DNA of 64,000 nt from positions 19,225,501 to 19,289,500 of the forward strand of contig CM072892.1 of NCBI GenBank assembly GCA_037013685.1. Reading direction: 5' to 3'. The translations under genes and the position numbers were made by a program. Below are positions 39,513 through 51,885 of the stretch, piece by piece. A model generated the notes under the pieces. The model had not been told where the DNA came from and made no database searches. It saw only the letters and a program-made list of their open reading frames with translations. The first letter of the stretch is position 1, and each line of letters starts with the position of its first letter. The DNA is from Acridotheres tristis. Its lineage: Eukaryota > Chordata > Aves > Passeriformes > Sturnidae.

Positions 39513-39624
39513 AGTACAACATCTATTTTATTCACTGACAGCCCTGTTCCTTCCCAGCTGGTGCTTGACAGCTGAGCCCTCATAGCACACCAGGTGAATT
39601 GCTGACATGCAAGGAGTGTCTTCC
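39513..39624 (-). CDS. Candidate exon 13 (36 codons), 3' edge uncertain
   Basis: Acceptor acgtcttgctaaaag opens a phase-1 frame, KTLLACQQFTWCAMRAQ, then a stretch with LSVNKIDVVL. The donor GTACT|GTATCT was chosen because it leaves in phase 2, as exon 14 requires; other GTs downstream (CTG|GTAACC, GGG|GTCAGT) score better but leave in phase 0. A second acceptor, cttgcatgtcag, lies inside the exon. Confidence 0.45.
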
Positions 39625-40107
39625 CTTTTAGCAAGACGTTTTAGCACAAAACTATCAGCTTGAAGAAGACTCAACTTAAACATGACTATATCCTGAAAAT
39701 TTCAATACTAGATCTTGAAAATTTACATTAAAATGTGATGTGTCATTATGCTCAGTCTATACATCGTATGACTCAATCTGAAAACGTTGGAAGCTAAGGA
39801 GACTAAAAGTAGTTGTGCAAAAATAATTATTGTTGTTTTGATTACACAAATTTAATTTAAGTTCTATTCTTAACAAAAGCACTCATTCTGAGCTATCATT
39901 TGCAGCATGTCCTCTGTGTACCAAGGAAGTTGCAGCCCTAATTTTATTTCACGTTTCTGTCACAGTCATATTCCACAGGACAGATAGTATGTAGGGCATT
40001 CCCTCTTTTCCAAACACTGAGACAAACTAAGGGTTTTACTGAGTTTATCTTCAGGTCATGTTCAATCACTTTGTTATCATTATTATTTTTAAACTTGGAG
40101 GGTACAC
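39625..40107. other. Intron between exons 12 and 13
   Basis: 483 bp. Part of it may be coding if exon 12 extends (see exon 12). No repeats of note. Confidence 0.4.
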
Positions 40108-40212
40108 CTGATGTAAGTAAATTTTGAAGAGATAACACAGGATGATACAGGATGATGTATTTCTGGTTGTAATGACTCAAGTTCCAGTCACCTCCTTCAG
40201 TGGAGAGCAATT
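40108..40212 (-). CDS. Candidate exon 12 (34 codons)
   Basis: Acceptor tttccatgtcctattatcag is strong and the donor TCAG|GTGTAC is reasonable. The frame (phase 1 to 1) contains STEGGDWNLSHYNQKYIILY. It stays open past the donor to about 39947, with further protein-like text, so a longer exon ending near AAC|GTGAAA is a real alternative. Confidence 0.7.
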
Positions 40213-40319
40213 CTGATAATAGGACATGGAAACATTTCCATCACAATGCTGGAGAAAACTCTAATTCTTGTACTATTGAATTGTGCATGAATATAGATGA
40301 TTATCTCATATTTACATCA

Positions 40320-40347
40320 TATATATATATTTATTATATATATATAT
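40320..40347. repeat. (AT)n dinucleotide patch
   Basis: Two AT runs separated by 'ttt'; forms a self-complementary tract. Confidence 0.85.
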
Positions 40348-43317
40348 TAGGTTATACTTAGATCATATTTATTTTAGATCGTGTTAAATTATAAATGTCA
40401 ATATATGACATTTACTACTACAAATTATTCCTTACCTATACAAAATGAATTAAACATAATACCCTTGGAAACTATACAATAGAGACTCAGAAAACTACTC
40501 AAACTTTAGTTTTAAAATATAAAATAAAAACTTGCTATTGTAAATTAAAAATTAGAAAATTTCCCTCATACAGCTTTACTTAATATTTTCAGTTTTCTTG
40601 CATATATGCAATGGTTCTACTGTCCAAGAGTAATCAAGAACAGGCAAAGGCTGCTGTCAGGATTAAAGCTCAGTTTGTGACCAAGTTCAGTTTCTCTGAG
40701 AATGGATCTCTGGATGTTTTGAATACAGTTGTTCTACAATCATCTGATCCAAGGTAAGATTCAAAAGTAAGCCTTGAAAAGTTGGGAAAAATTTCAAATA
40801 ATCCAGTCCCTTCTAGGTTGGCTTGGTTGATTGATATTTTTGGGAATTTTTTGCCTTCAAAAAACCCTTCTGGCCACACAAGAATATACATAAATAATAT
40901 ATTCCAATTTATATTTATTTAGGGAATGAGCTAAAACCCATGATTCTGCATATTACACCTAGACAGTCCCTGCTCTCAAGTGTTTTACATTAACCTACAA
41001 AACAAACAACAACCATGTGGGCAGGTAACAGAGTTCAAAGGTGAGTCCATGCTGATCAGCCTCCTCAGCAACTCTTAAAATTTACCTACAGCCCAACAGC
41101 TGTCAGATTTTTGGACAAAACTGTGAGGAGACTTCTATTGCTATCATACTAAGACTTGGCTTTGGGACAGTCGTTTTGTGTTGACCAGCCCATTTTCTAT
41201 GCCACATCATGGTTAGGGAGTCAAAGCCTGTCAGAAAGTGACAAAATACCATTTTCCCACAGACAATTTATATAGGCAGTGTTTACATGAGAAGCTGAGA
41301 GAGAGCAGATCTTGTCAAACTGAAAAGGCCAACAGAAACTTGTAAACTGAAAGGTCATTTCTGGTGAGGCACAAGGACGGAAAGAAGGTCAGCCATCCCT
41401 AATAAAAATTCCTTGTTGCTTCCAAATTATTCAGTATTTATGTGTTTCAATGTGAAGATCTTGTTTTGACGTCGTCAAAAAAACCAACCAGCATGTAATT
41501 CATCTCTGAGGAACATGAGTGAAAATGGCTACATTAGGTTGGCTAAAAATGTGTGACATGGACCTAGACATAGATGCAGGCATAAAAACTGAGACTAGAG
41601 GGAAATACCATTCTCACCTGTAATAGTTTGAAACAGTTTGCTAGTTTTTCTGTGTTTTGCTTCCTTCTCTGAAAGTCTGGCACTAGCTACTACTGAAGGT
41701 AAGACATTGGTTTATATAGCTTTGTTTTGATATATTTCATACTGATATATAACAAATCAACAAATAGTCTTGAAAACCCTGATCGGTTTGCTCAAGATAA
41801 GGCTGTAGACTTGCACTAATATATGGTCAGTGTCACTCCATGAAAGTCAATGAACCATATTTTTTCTCTTCATTACACTAGTGCAGCCCCATTAACTATA
41901 GAAATCATTAATCATACAGCAACACTGAACTCTGTGATGTTGTGCAGGATATAAATTAGGCAAGAATTTGGCCTCCTGGCCATTTTTTCCCCTGCCTGGC
42001 AGGAAATCCCTTGTTTTATTTTGTCTCAAAGTTTTAGTCAACTCGGTTGATAGGAATTGTATTGCACAAAAAGCTATATTCTGATATACAACTATGAGCA
42101 CGAAAATAATTAACATACAAATAAATATTTAGAAGCTTGGCCACAGGTAACTGATTGACTTCTTGTAACAGTTCAAACCACCCTCAAAATTTTTCTCTCC
42201 CCTCCCTACTTCTCTTCTACAAAATACAAAAAATAACTTTCTCAATCAAAAAGAAGAATTATACTTAAATATCAATAATGTTAAAGCATTCCAAAGCTTC
42301 TGATATAGGGGCAAGTTATATCTTCTTTCCAGATAAATATGAAGGGTATTTTTGGTTTTGTTTGTTTCATTTGGGATCACTCACAAAGTGAGGACAGAGG
42401 TAGGAAAATTGCTTTCTCCTTCAGATCATTAAGAAATAATTTACAAATAATTAAGATCACAAGAAACATTAGAAACCTTAAGATCATTAGAAACATTGAA
42501 TAATAAAAAGATTATGAGCTGGAGCACATCTAACTAGGTAAGGCTGGCAAAGATGTCCCTTTACTATAAATAAATAACTTTAAATTGAAAAGAGCAGGAA
42601 AAAATATCAGTACCTAAACTCACGAAAGAAAGGTCAATTTATTATTTTAATCCATTTCATCCTGCTTCATCTATAGACCTCCAGCCTATATATGAAGAAA
42701 TGTCTTGACTAGGGTTTCTTGACTGAAAATGACTTGGCTAAGGTGGTACTTCTTAAATACTGCGTCACCAGGAAACCCACAGTACTGGCAGATGGAGGTT
42801 TATATAAGCAATATTTTAACCTCACCACCAGTTACTGCTAAATGGTGTCAAGGTGAGAGCTCCCAAAATCAAGCCAGAAACATCAGTTAAAAGACTTACT
42901 ATTTAAAACCAAACTTCACTTGGCAGAAGCATTTATAGTGCTGCCACAAGAAAGTCACTTGGCCTTACAAAGTGAGAAATAGCCAGCAATCAAGAAGTCA
43001 TTTTCTCTGTGTCTGTCATCTACCCAGACATAAGTTGGTTGAAATTAAAGGGAGGTGTCATTTGACTGGTACCTCTAGTCATGAAATAACACAAGCCAGT
43101 CATTTTCCCACAGTGTTCATGCCTTTTAAAGAGATTTAAATATAAGAAGAAGAAGCAACTTTATAATGCTCTCAATGCTTATGTAGAAGGACAGGAACAC
43201 AGGCTCTTGGAAGCTACTTGGTACCTGTTTGTATCAATTACATGAATGAATTGATGTAGAGGTGCATTAACAACTGTGTATTGCTGAAGCACTAGCAATT
43301 ATTCAAGCATATTTACT

Positions 43318-43367
43318 GAGTGTAATAGTAGTGGCTGCATATTTCATATGCAGCCATTGTTACACTC
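43318..43367. other. Long near-perfect hairpin (22 bp stem, 3-nt loop)
   Basis: Outer arms GAGTGTAA (43318-43325) and TTACACTC (43360-43367) pair fully; inner arms TGGCTGCATAT (43332-43342) and ATATGCAGCCA (43346-43356) pair fully around the loop TTC. Between them 3 more pairs (2 G-U) form if TAG bulges out. Both strands fold. Confidence 0.9.
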
Positions 43368-43874
43368 TATTAAGTGAACTGGTAATGATCCATTGCTATT
43401 TAATTAATATGCAATGACCATGATATTAAATCTAACATGTAAATTAATGCCCAACTGAAGCAACTTAATTTTGAAGTGTGATAGAAAACTTCTTCGGACC
43501 TAGATGCCCTCTGTTTGTTTCCATCACTTGTCTCCCTCTGCAGAGCTCAGATTATGTTGGGAAGACTCCAGACAGACAAAAAGGGAAAGATTTTATGACC
43601 AGAAATTTCAGCACAGCAAATTACAAACAGATCGACTATTGGCATTAAGCAATGGGCAGAAATTTGGCCAAATTCCAAATCATCATATTTCAGAATGTTC
43701 ACACTCATGATTCAAGATTCTCTCTAATTCAGAAAGCACTAATAAAATTAGTAAATGATTTGGAAATAAAGTATCCAAATTCATGTACACTGATCATTAT
43801 CTTTTCTGAGGTAACTTAAAGTTTGAGACAAAAATATTTAGACCTTGAATAACATTCAAAGGATACCAACAAAA

Positions 43875-43915
43875 AACAAACAAATGAACAAACAAAAAAA
43901 AAACAAAAAACCCTG
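43875..43915. repeat. A-rich (AAAC)n-type simple repeat
   Basis: Interrupted AAAC/AAAT units and an A9 run. No adjacent retroposon body recognised. Confidence 0.8.
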
Positions 43916-44117
43916 TATAGTATTAAACATAGATTTTGCTACTCTTCATAGTAATATTGTTTGTAGAAAATAACAAAAGCAAAAGTAGCTATATGAGTAA
44001 ATGCTATCACATTTTCATCATTATAATCAAAGAAAAGTGACAGAAATCCAAATATTTACTCATGGTTATATATATGAAAAACTTGGAAATTAAGTAAGAA
44101 AATGGATTAGATAAGAC

Positions 44118-44700
44118 AGAATCACAGAATAGGTAAGGTTGGAAGGGTTCATCTGCACCAAGCTCCCTGCTCCAGCAGCATCATCCTAGAGCACATTGCA
44201 CAGGATTGCATCCAGACAGTTCTTGAAAACCTCCAGTGAAGGAGACTTCACACCCTCTCTGGGCAATCTCTTAAGAAGTTCTTCCTCATATTCAGATGGG
44301 AGTTCCTGTACATCAGTTTCTGCCTCTTGTTTTATTACAAGCACCACTGTGAAGAGACTGGATCTATCCTCTGACACTCTCCCTTCAGATACTGACAGAT
44401 ATTGATAAGGTCCCCCCTCAGTTGTCCCTTCTCAAGACTGAACAGGCCCAGGTCCCTCAGCCTTTCCTCATCGGAGAGATGCTCCAGTCCCTTATCATCA
44501 TTTTTGCTCACCACTGGACCCTCTCCAAGAGTTCCATGTCTCTCTTGGACTGAGAAGCCCAGACCTGGACACAGCACTCCATGTGGTGCCTCACCAGAGC
44601 TGAGTAGAGGGACAGGATGGCATCTCTAAACCTGCTGGCAATGCTTTTTCCTAATGCAGCCCAGGATAACACAGGTCTTCTTAGCCACCCTCCTGTGACC
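44118..44700 (-). mobile_element. CR1 LINE fragment with remnants of the reverse-transcriptase ORF end
   Basis: On the plus strand it runs from 'agaatcacagaataggtaag' to 'agcccaggataacacagg'. Minus-strand translation keeps recognisable CR1 ORF2 C-terminal text such as [20 protein letters not shown] and SLEVFKNCLDAILCNVL in two overlapping frames, so at least one frameshift is present. Same orientation as the host gene. Non-functional. Confidence 0.95.
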
Positions 44701-45825
44701 TATACAGAACATGTAATATAAGCAACTTTTCTCCAGTAACCATGCCATGTCAGCAGTGGTGGGTGCAGTCAGTGCACCTGGGTTCAGTGTGGCCACACGG
44801 GCAGCAGACCAAGCTGGGAAGACATGCAAAGATGCAGCAAGGGATCAGCCTCTTGTGTCTCTGCTCCCCTGTCCTCTGATGGACCCTAGCTGAAGATCCA
44901 TCTGTCATTTATGCATCAGCAATATCCAGCAAAATGTTGTTCCTCCATGAATGTTCTGGTTTGCTTCTGTGAGTAATAAGATAACATGCTGTTTAATTTA
45001 TTCACACCACTGATCCAAAATAGAGATTAAATTCTTTAGCTAGTTCTGTGTCTGATATAAGCTTATAAAGTTTTCCTTTTTTCACCTTTTCTCCAGATCA
45101 CTTCCAGCATTGTTTTTCTGGCTTCACTGACATTTAACTGTTTTAAGTCTTTTTTACACGTGCTATAATGTTCTATGTTTCATCATTCTTCTATACAGCA
45201 TCTACACTTGCTTAATAAGACTGATTAAAAAGAAAAGTGAAAACTATTAAAGAAAAAGTAAAATAAATAAAATCCTAAGCAATTCAGCAAACTGTTCTTT
45301 TCCTCAAAATAAATTATGGGGTCTCATTCCTGCATTATGTCAAGAGACTCCAACTTTGGGAGATGGCAACTTTCTGCAACTTCTTTGAGGTTCATTGAGA
45401 TTTTCTGTCAGAAGATAATGTTTAGAAATTTGTTGAATGAAGTCCTTACATTTCCACTTCCTCAATTCTGCTATGGTTCAAGAAAATACTGTTACCAAAG
45501 AACTCATTCTGATTCATTCCAGGTGCTTAATCCAATTATCCTCCTGAATAATAAAAATTGGAGAAATTCACAAGCTACCCTTGTACATTTCACTACAGCG
45601 AAAGAAGGAGGCAAAATTCAAAAAAAAGAAAAAAGAAAATGCAATTGATTCAGTTCCTTAAACATAAAGAATAATTAACCCAATCAATACGCTGTATGCT
45701 GGCATGTCCTAAAATATGCAATTTAATTCTGGATGCATCCTGGCCTGTAAAAATAGCAAACAGCAGTGGAAGAACAAGGAGTTGTATGTCCCAACAGGTT
45801 TTTTTTTCATAGCTTTTAGAATTAC

Positions 45826-45919
45826 TGAAGTTGCAGTCACAATCATCAGTCACTAGCTGATCTGTGGCTGTGCTGAGGATCCAAAGGATCAGGACTATCA
45901 AATATTCAGACATATCAAG
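45826..45919 (-). CDS. Candidate exon 11 (31 codons)
   Basis: Acceptor tgtgtttcttttatttacag is excellent. The frame reads LDMSEYLIVLILWILSTATD and then QLVTDDCDCNF, phase 0 to 1, ending at TTCA|GTAATT, a moderate donor. The hydrophobic start after an ATG looks like a signal peptide, but the matching phase with exon 10 argues for an internal helix. The frame stays open well past this donor, so the 3' edge is uncertain. Confidence 0.68.
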
Positions 45920-46644
45920 CTGTAAATAAAAGAAACACAGAATATGTAAACCTAGAATTTTAACTATTTGCCAGTCCATGGAGTACACCTCTTTAAATAA
46001 CAACAAAAAACAGGAAAATAAAACATGCAGAAGAGACCAGTGTTGTATGACCCACATTCAGACTATCCCTAAGCTGCTTTTATATTCCCTTTTTATTTCC
46101 TGGTGTCCATTTGATCCCTGCTTCTATCCTAATGTACATGAGTACTTTGTTTCCCAGGAGCCATTAGGCTGGAGGGTGCTTGAAGCACGTCACACTTCAC
46201 TTCTACTCCTCATTTTCCTCACATGTCCCAAAAATGTTCCCTATGCAGAGGGCAAAGGGTATCCCCATTTGCTGTTTCACATTGGTGCTTTTCACATCAG
46301 AGTGTCAAGGATTTGGAAGTTCTACAATAAATATTTCCAAACTATATGCTTTACCTATCTCTTTAGTTATTGCTAATTGTAGTAGCTTTGAAAACTCCTC
46401 CAAACTCATCCATTAAAATTTTAATTTCGGTATAGCTAGATGTTTCTACAATAGTGAACCAGCAGATCCTCTTGATTTTGATGGAATAATTAATCCTTCT
46501 CCTTCTATCCTGAAGCAGAAAGGACTAATTACACTCACAGAAAAAATGCAGTACTTCTATCCCCTTCCCAGGGCAGAATTTCTCTTCTTCCCTATTCCTT
46601 ATCCTTTCTCTCCACACAAAGCCCCCAGTACTCATGTTAGTTAC
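45920..46644. other. Intron between exons 10 and 11
   Basis: AT-rich, 725 bp; no element seen. Open frames here on the plus strand are not supported by splice signals. Confidence 0.5.
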
Positions 46645-46706
46645 CATTAAAGTATTTTGCAAAGCACAAAACAAAATCACAATTGTCTCATGACTTTCAT
46701 CTAGAA
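46645..46706 (-). CDS. Candidate exon 10 (20 codons)
   Basis: The acceptor ttttccattttcctttttag and donor TTTAATG|GTAACT are both strong. Only one of three frames is open (phase 1 to 0): LDESHETIVILFCALQNTLM. The exit phase matches exon 11 directly. Confidence 0.78.
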
Positions 46707-47007
46707 CTAAAAAGGAAAATGGAAAAATATAGTGCAGCAGTGTCAGAAGAAGCGATTGAGATGCAGCTTGCAAAGTTGATGATTGATCATTTTTCAGAAT
46801 GCAAATGAATTATTTAGATAGAAGTGTCTAATTGTTTCATTGCCCTTCACTATCACTGGTCATTAACATCCTTTCAGAGTTAGTGCAAAAGTGGCCCAAT
46901 CAAAGTAAGAGCATTTTTGCTATGATTAAAACCCACCTTGCTAGAACCCTGTGTTCCTCCTTCTTACAAAAATCTGCCAATGTCTGAGGGGTTTTTCTGT
47001 GTGTTTT

Positions 47008-47094
47008 TTTATTTTTTTTTTGGGGGGGGGGGGGTTGTTTGTTGCTTTTTTTGTTTTGTTTTGTGGGAGGGTTTTTTGTTGTTGTTTTTTTTTC
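47008..47094. repeat. Low-complexity T/G tract with a G13 run
   Basis: Poly(T) with scattered G around 13 consecutive G at 47022-47034. Simple sequence; such a homopolymer is prone to assembly error. Confidence 0.9.
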
Positions 47095-48126
47095 CTTCTC
47101 CCTGGAACATAGGGCTTCAAGTCTTTGGCACTGTCTAGTACATAAGCTATCATCAAAAACACATGGACATTTTCTTACGTTTGAATCCACCATTGTCCTT
47201 AAATTAGAATTCATTTGCATTCCAGAAACATAAGAGCAACTTACAGACTTGAAATATCTGAAATTTAAAAAAGCCTTGCAGAAAGCTGTCCTAGCAAATC
47301 CAAATTTGGGCTGATTTATATGTGATCTAAATGAAATTTTGAGGGCAGTAAGAAGGCCTAGAAATATTTTGCATTAATTTTTCTAATGTATTAATTGTTT
47401 CCAAGTTAACCTATGTGTTTACACAATTAAGAAAAAATAACAAAAGGTGAGCCACCTATTCCTACAGAGAAAATAAACTTTTTCAAGGTCACATTTCACA
47501 GATTACATTTTCCATTAAACATGCAATTTCAAGGCAGGTATGAAACATACTAACAAAGAACAGTATAAATTAGTAAGAGTATCCTGAGCCATACAGGGAA
47601 ATTAAAGGTTATAAATTTAAACCAAGTAGAAACATAATAGTGATTGGAATATATGGAATGAGACACATTTTGATTGATGATACAACCATAAAGTGAACAT
47701 TGCATGTGTCTGTTTCTCATATGAAAAGTAATTTCTGTGGCAATAGTTTAGAAGAATACCATGTAATAAGAAATAGATGTCTGAGCAGTGCCTGTTTAGC
47801 CGTAACAATATATCCCCACTTATAACCAGTGTCTATCCTACCTCTCAGACTTGTAAACAGGATTCATAATTTTTTCATGCTGACACATGTAATGAAACAT
47901 TTAATGCTCACCATTACATTCCTAATTATCTGTTCACACTATTGTATGTGGAATTGAGTATCTTAACAGGCGTTTAAAGATAATTATGATAATTTTGGAC
48001 ATGCAAGTCAGTTTACTCAGGTAAGCTTCCATATTTTGTGTGTGTAGTTTAAGTATCAATGAAAAATAAATTGTCTTTAAAGCTGAGTTTATCTACCTTT
48101 TTTCAAACAGCAATATCACTGGCATC

Positions 48127-48470
48127 TAGAATCATTGAATCATAGAATCATAGAATCAGTCATAGAATTTCCTGAATAGAAAAGAACCCACAAGAATCAT
48201 CAAGCACTGAACCCTCAAATTGCATGACATGCCTGAGATTATTGTCCAGACACTTGAACTCTGTCATGCTTGGTGCTGTGACCATTCCCTGGGGAGCCTG
48301 TTCCAGTGCCCAACCACCTTTGGGGTGAAGAACTTTCTCCTAGTATTCAAGCTAAGCCAATTCTGATGCAGCTCCACACTGTTCCCTCAGATCCAGTCAC
48401 TGATCACGAGAGAGGAGAGATCAGTACCTGCCCCACATCCCCCTGTGGAGAAGCTGTAGAAGATCTGTCA
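48127..48470 (-). mobile_element. CR1 LINE fragment with intact 3' terminal repeats
   Basis: Begins on the plus strand with repeated 'atagaatcat' units, the complement of the ATTCTATG-type repeats that end avian CR1. It continues through 'tggtgctgtgaccattccct' and 'ctgttccagtgcccaaccac' and breaks off near the 5' side. 5'-truncated, as is typical. Confidence 0.93.
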
Positions 48471-49376
48471 TGCTGATGCTTTGTGAGAGTTTGGGCTTAA
48501 TTGTTCCTCTCTGTGCACTAGCATCTGCTTCTGCAAAAGGTAGAGATGACTTTCATGCTTGGAAGGCAATTTAAAAGCTATGGATGAGGAACTGTGCAGA
48601 AGTTCAATAAGAATGGAAAATAACCTTCAGAATTTCCACTGACTTATAATTTTCCTTAGTCTATGGAATAAAAATATGCACATACAGGATCTATAGGAAC
48701 AGTGTATTTACATTCTGCTTTTGCTAAGTCAGTATCACAGCTGCCCTACTTAGAGAACTTGTACTTTAGATGATCTGGTAAAGAGCAATCAGTTCTGGAT
48801 AAAAGTGGAGAAATTCGTTACTGAAATATTTTCCTCTTTCCTCTTTTGGATTTTATACATGTAAGTTTGAAGAGTTCAGTTTTACTGAAAATCAGTGTTA
48901 CTGCTGTAGAAAAATAGGATATCATGGTCTGTAGAAATTATTAAAAACCATCACACCAATTTCATAAGTATAATGGAACATGATTTGTTCTCTAACTTCT
49001 ACTAGATGATTGCCTCTATTCCCACTGTACATGCTCATTGAAAAAAAGGATCCTTTTATGAACTGTGGGGTAATAGGAAAGAACCTCACTAGGACTGCTT
49101 GAAATTCACCCTTCTTTAGGAAAGGCCGTATTTTATTTTAATTTGTCTAAACATTTTTCAGACAACTCTGTAAGCAGATGATATTTTTTGTTTGCTTCTA
49201 TTTTTGGTAGTTTATCTGTTTACAAATGTCTGATTTTTTAAAGGCCAGAAATATAGTGATATAATTTGAGGAACATCAAGAGTTAAAATTAGCATAATTA
49301 ATTTTGCTCTAAATGTGATTTCTCTCTTTGATCCCATTTTGTTTAGCCAAAGATAAATGAACGCTTTTAAGAGGGG

Positions 49377-49424
49377 AGTTTATCTAGTTTATCTAGTTTA
49401 TCCCAGTTAAAAAAAAAAAAAAAA
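49377..49424. repeat. (AGTTTATCT)x3 followed by poly(A)16
   Basis: Three tandem 9-bp units at 49377-49403 (the last with one change), then 'cagtt' and 16 A (49409-49424). Simple repeat cluster. Confidence 0.9.
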
Positions 49425-50803
49425 CAGCATGAGTATTGTATTACTCAGCTATGCTCTCATTTGGCCTTTGATAATGTAGATCAGCACACTGAAGCTAGTA
49501 ATCTTGGGATAGAACCAGTCTACAGGACACCACCAGCAACCTCTAATTAGACAGCAGTAGTTGGGGTAACACACAAATGCAGTTTATTCCCTCTTGTGCT
49601 TCTTCCTGTCACCTGATTCATTGCAGAGTGAACTGCCACTCTAAATTTTTAAGAAGGTGAAAAAGAATATTTCCTTCTTCGTCTCCACCTGCAAACATAA
49701 CACTGCGTCTGGATACTGCCGCTGCTACACCAACAGTGTCCAAGAAAAAGTTCCCAAACAGTGATTCAATTTCAATCCCTTTAGTTTCCTGGAACTAATG
49801 TTCTTTTTTTCATTTTCTTTTCCTTTCCTTTTAGCCTGCAGACAACAGTGGCTATCAAGGAAACAACAGCTTTGTAAAAAATACATAACCATTCTTCAAT
49901 AATAAAGAAGGGAGAGCTGAATAAATCCCTTAAAATAATAAATATTTCCACTAAATGTAACTAATTCAACCTGGAGACCTGAAAAAGAGAGGTCACTTTG
50001 CATCTCTGCATTGTTTAGTAGGAGGAGTTACCTAATTTTCTGAGATAGTATCGTTGTTGAAGACAAGGTATCTCAAGAATCTGTGGGTTGAATCATTTCT
50101 GTGTGGGGCAGGTCTTTAACAAAGTATGCCAATTTGTTAAAACACTTTTAAGATTCAATGTTGGAGCAGGTGTTTGACTATGTAGATAGTGCGTGCCCTG
50201 TGAAGACATGTCCAAAAATTACTGTGACATAAGCGTAGCCAGAATCTCTACAGACACTTCACACACTCTGGCCATCAGCTTAGCTGTGCTCAGATAGATC
50301 ATCAGGGCTCAGCTGCCTCTTGACACAGTGGAGAGGCTGTCGAATCTGTCAACTCTCAGATCACAGGAGTTCAGTGATTTGGAGGCCACAGTTTTTCATG
50401 TCTGGGGTAAGTATGGTGAGAGGCCAGCATCTGGTACAGCTTGTGCCATAGGTAATGCATGCTGAAGTTTATAAGCCCTCTGGACTTTAGTGCTGGTTAG
50501 GGGAATGTAGAAAGGGACCATGGCCATATGCAATGGAGCTCCATACTGCAGAGAAATTTCGATTTGTGAATTATGCCAATTTGTCTCTGGAAATGATACA
50601 AGGAAAAGTCTCCCTGAAGACAATTAGCATGGCTTGGTGGGAACAGTAAATTGAGGGATGTGTGTGACTGAGTCTGGGGACTGATTCTTGGGGCAAAGAT
50701 GCCAAGAATGGACTCCTGAATGTCATCCTACTGCACAGCTTCACTCTGTCAAGACACTATTTCTAACCAGTATAACTGTTATAATTGTATAACTAGCTAA
50801 CAC

Positions 50804-50853
50804 AGTAGACAAGTTCCTCCCCAAATATGCCTGCAAGTTGCTGATAAACTTGA
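50804..50853 (-). CDS. Candidate exon 9 (16 codons), weak donor
   Basis: The acceptor tttttcttcactgtgcag follows a long T-rich tract and is excellent. In phase 2 the frame reads QVYQQLAGIFGEELVY and leaves in phase 1 at TACT|GTGTTA, a weak donor that fits exon 10. An alternative frame reads on to CTG|GTTAGA at 50768, but its phases fit neither neighbour. Confidence 0.5.
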
Positions 50854-51811
50854 CTGCACAGTGAAGAAAAAAACAACCAAAAAACCGTGGAGAAAGGGAG
50901 GACCCAGCACCCCATCAGCCTGACAAGTAGATCACTTAAATGACCAGATTTGGGAATTTTGGCAAACCACATTGGCTGCACTAATCACGTCTCCTGCTGA
51001 TATTTATTCAGTTTTCTCAAGTTGATGTTTTATTGTATTTCCTCAATAACATTATATTTAAATCCTTTAACTCATGAGTGGAGAGACATTGCTTACCAAG
51101 AACACCTGCAATGCATAATCTGACTGGTTAGGGTTCTGCAAGGTCTTGAACCAATATAAATTTTTCATTACATAATCTTAGAAATTTAAAACTGTTCTTT
51201 TTATGGTCATATGGTGCCTAGAAGAAATTTTACATATGTAAAATAGTATTAAGAGCCCAGAAAACAGCATGTTGAATGCCTAAAAGCAAGAGCTGATGAT
51301 GGACAGTCACATTTGGTTAAGAGAAATTTTTCCATTGTAATTATATTTCACTTTTTTCTTTCATCACTGACCTTTCTACAAGCTTTCCATTCCTTTTCAA
51401 GGTGTCATTAATAAAAGCAGAAGTTGTCCAAGTTAGTTCTTTCTTATGCCATTTCTGGCAAGTACCCTAAGGAGAAAGTTAACATTTTCCTACAGCAAGG
51501 ATTTCACAGCAGAACTCCCATTTCATGAGAGTGAAGTGGCCCAGCTTTTATAAACAAGTTACACATTTCAGCAGCAAACTACACTGTCAAACTCTACCTT
51601 TTCAGAGCAAAATTATAGATGTTTCAATTCCACCCACAACTCCAGTATGTGTGCTCCACTGCTTTGTGCCTATGTGAGTTGCTAAGGCCTGTGCAGAGTT
51701 ATCTTTACCTTAAGTGGGATAGTTGTACCACTCTAAACTGAAAAAAAACTGATTGGGGAGCCAAATATGAATAGAGGAATTCATCTGGGAGATGGATGCA
51801 AAGAAACATAC
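50854..51811. other. Intron between exons 8 and 9
   Basis: AT-rich; no repeat or element recognised. Confidence 0.45.
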
Positions 51812-51885
51812 CTCAGAAAGTGATATTGTGATATAGTGATATTGTAACAGAAGCACATTTGAGTAAGTACAGACTGTGGAAAGTT
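51812..51885 (-). CDS. Candidate exon 8 (24 codons plus 2 nt)
   Basis: The donor GAG|GTATGT is excellent; the acceptor (tcaatagcag) has almost no pyrimidine tract. Two frames are open. The one chosen (phase 0 to 2; contains QSVLTQMCFCYNITISQ) is the only one that fits exons 7 and 9. The other begins at an ATG (51901) directly after a stop and could represent a start exon of an alternative transcript. Confidence 0.5.

Larger units (their letters stand above)
40213..45825. other. Intron between exons 11 and 12 (largest)
   Basis: Holds a CR1 copy (44118-44700), a long hairpin (43318-43367), an A-rich AAAC-type repeat (43875-43915) and an AT dinucleotide patch (40320-40347). Nothing else recognised. 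Confidence 0.6.
46707..50803. other. Intron between exons 9 and 10
   Basis: Contains a CR1 copy (48127-48470), a 9-bp triple repeat with poly(A) (49377-49424), and a G13/T-rich tract (47008-47094). An exon-like 32-nt piece at 47760-47791 with a poor acceptor was not included. Confidence 0.55.

Noticed and set aside
43318..43367. Canonical microRNA precursor
   Set aside because: The stem is only 22 pairs with a 3-nt loop and does not extend outward, too short for normal Drosha and Dicer processing.
45826..45919. Signal peptide exon of a secreted protein
   Set aside because: The hydrophobic stretch after ATG looks like one, but exon 10 joins it in phase from upstream, making an internal helix more likely.
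47760..47791. Short exon-like piece between exons 9 and 10
   Set aside because: Poor pyrimidine tract and moderate donor; exons 9 and 10 can join without it.
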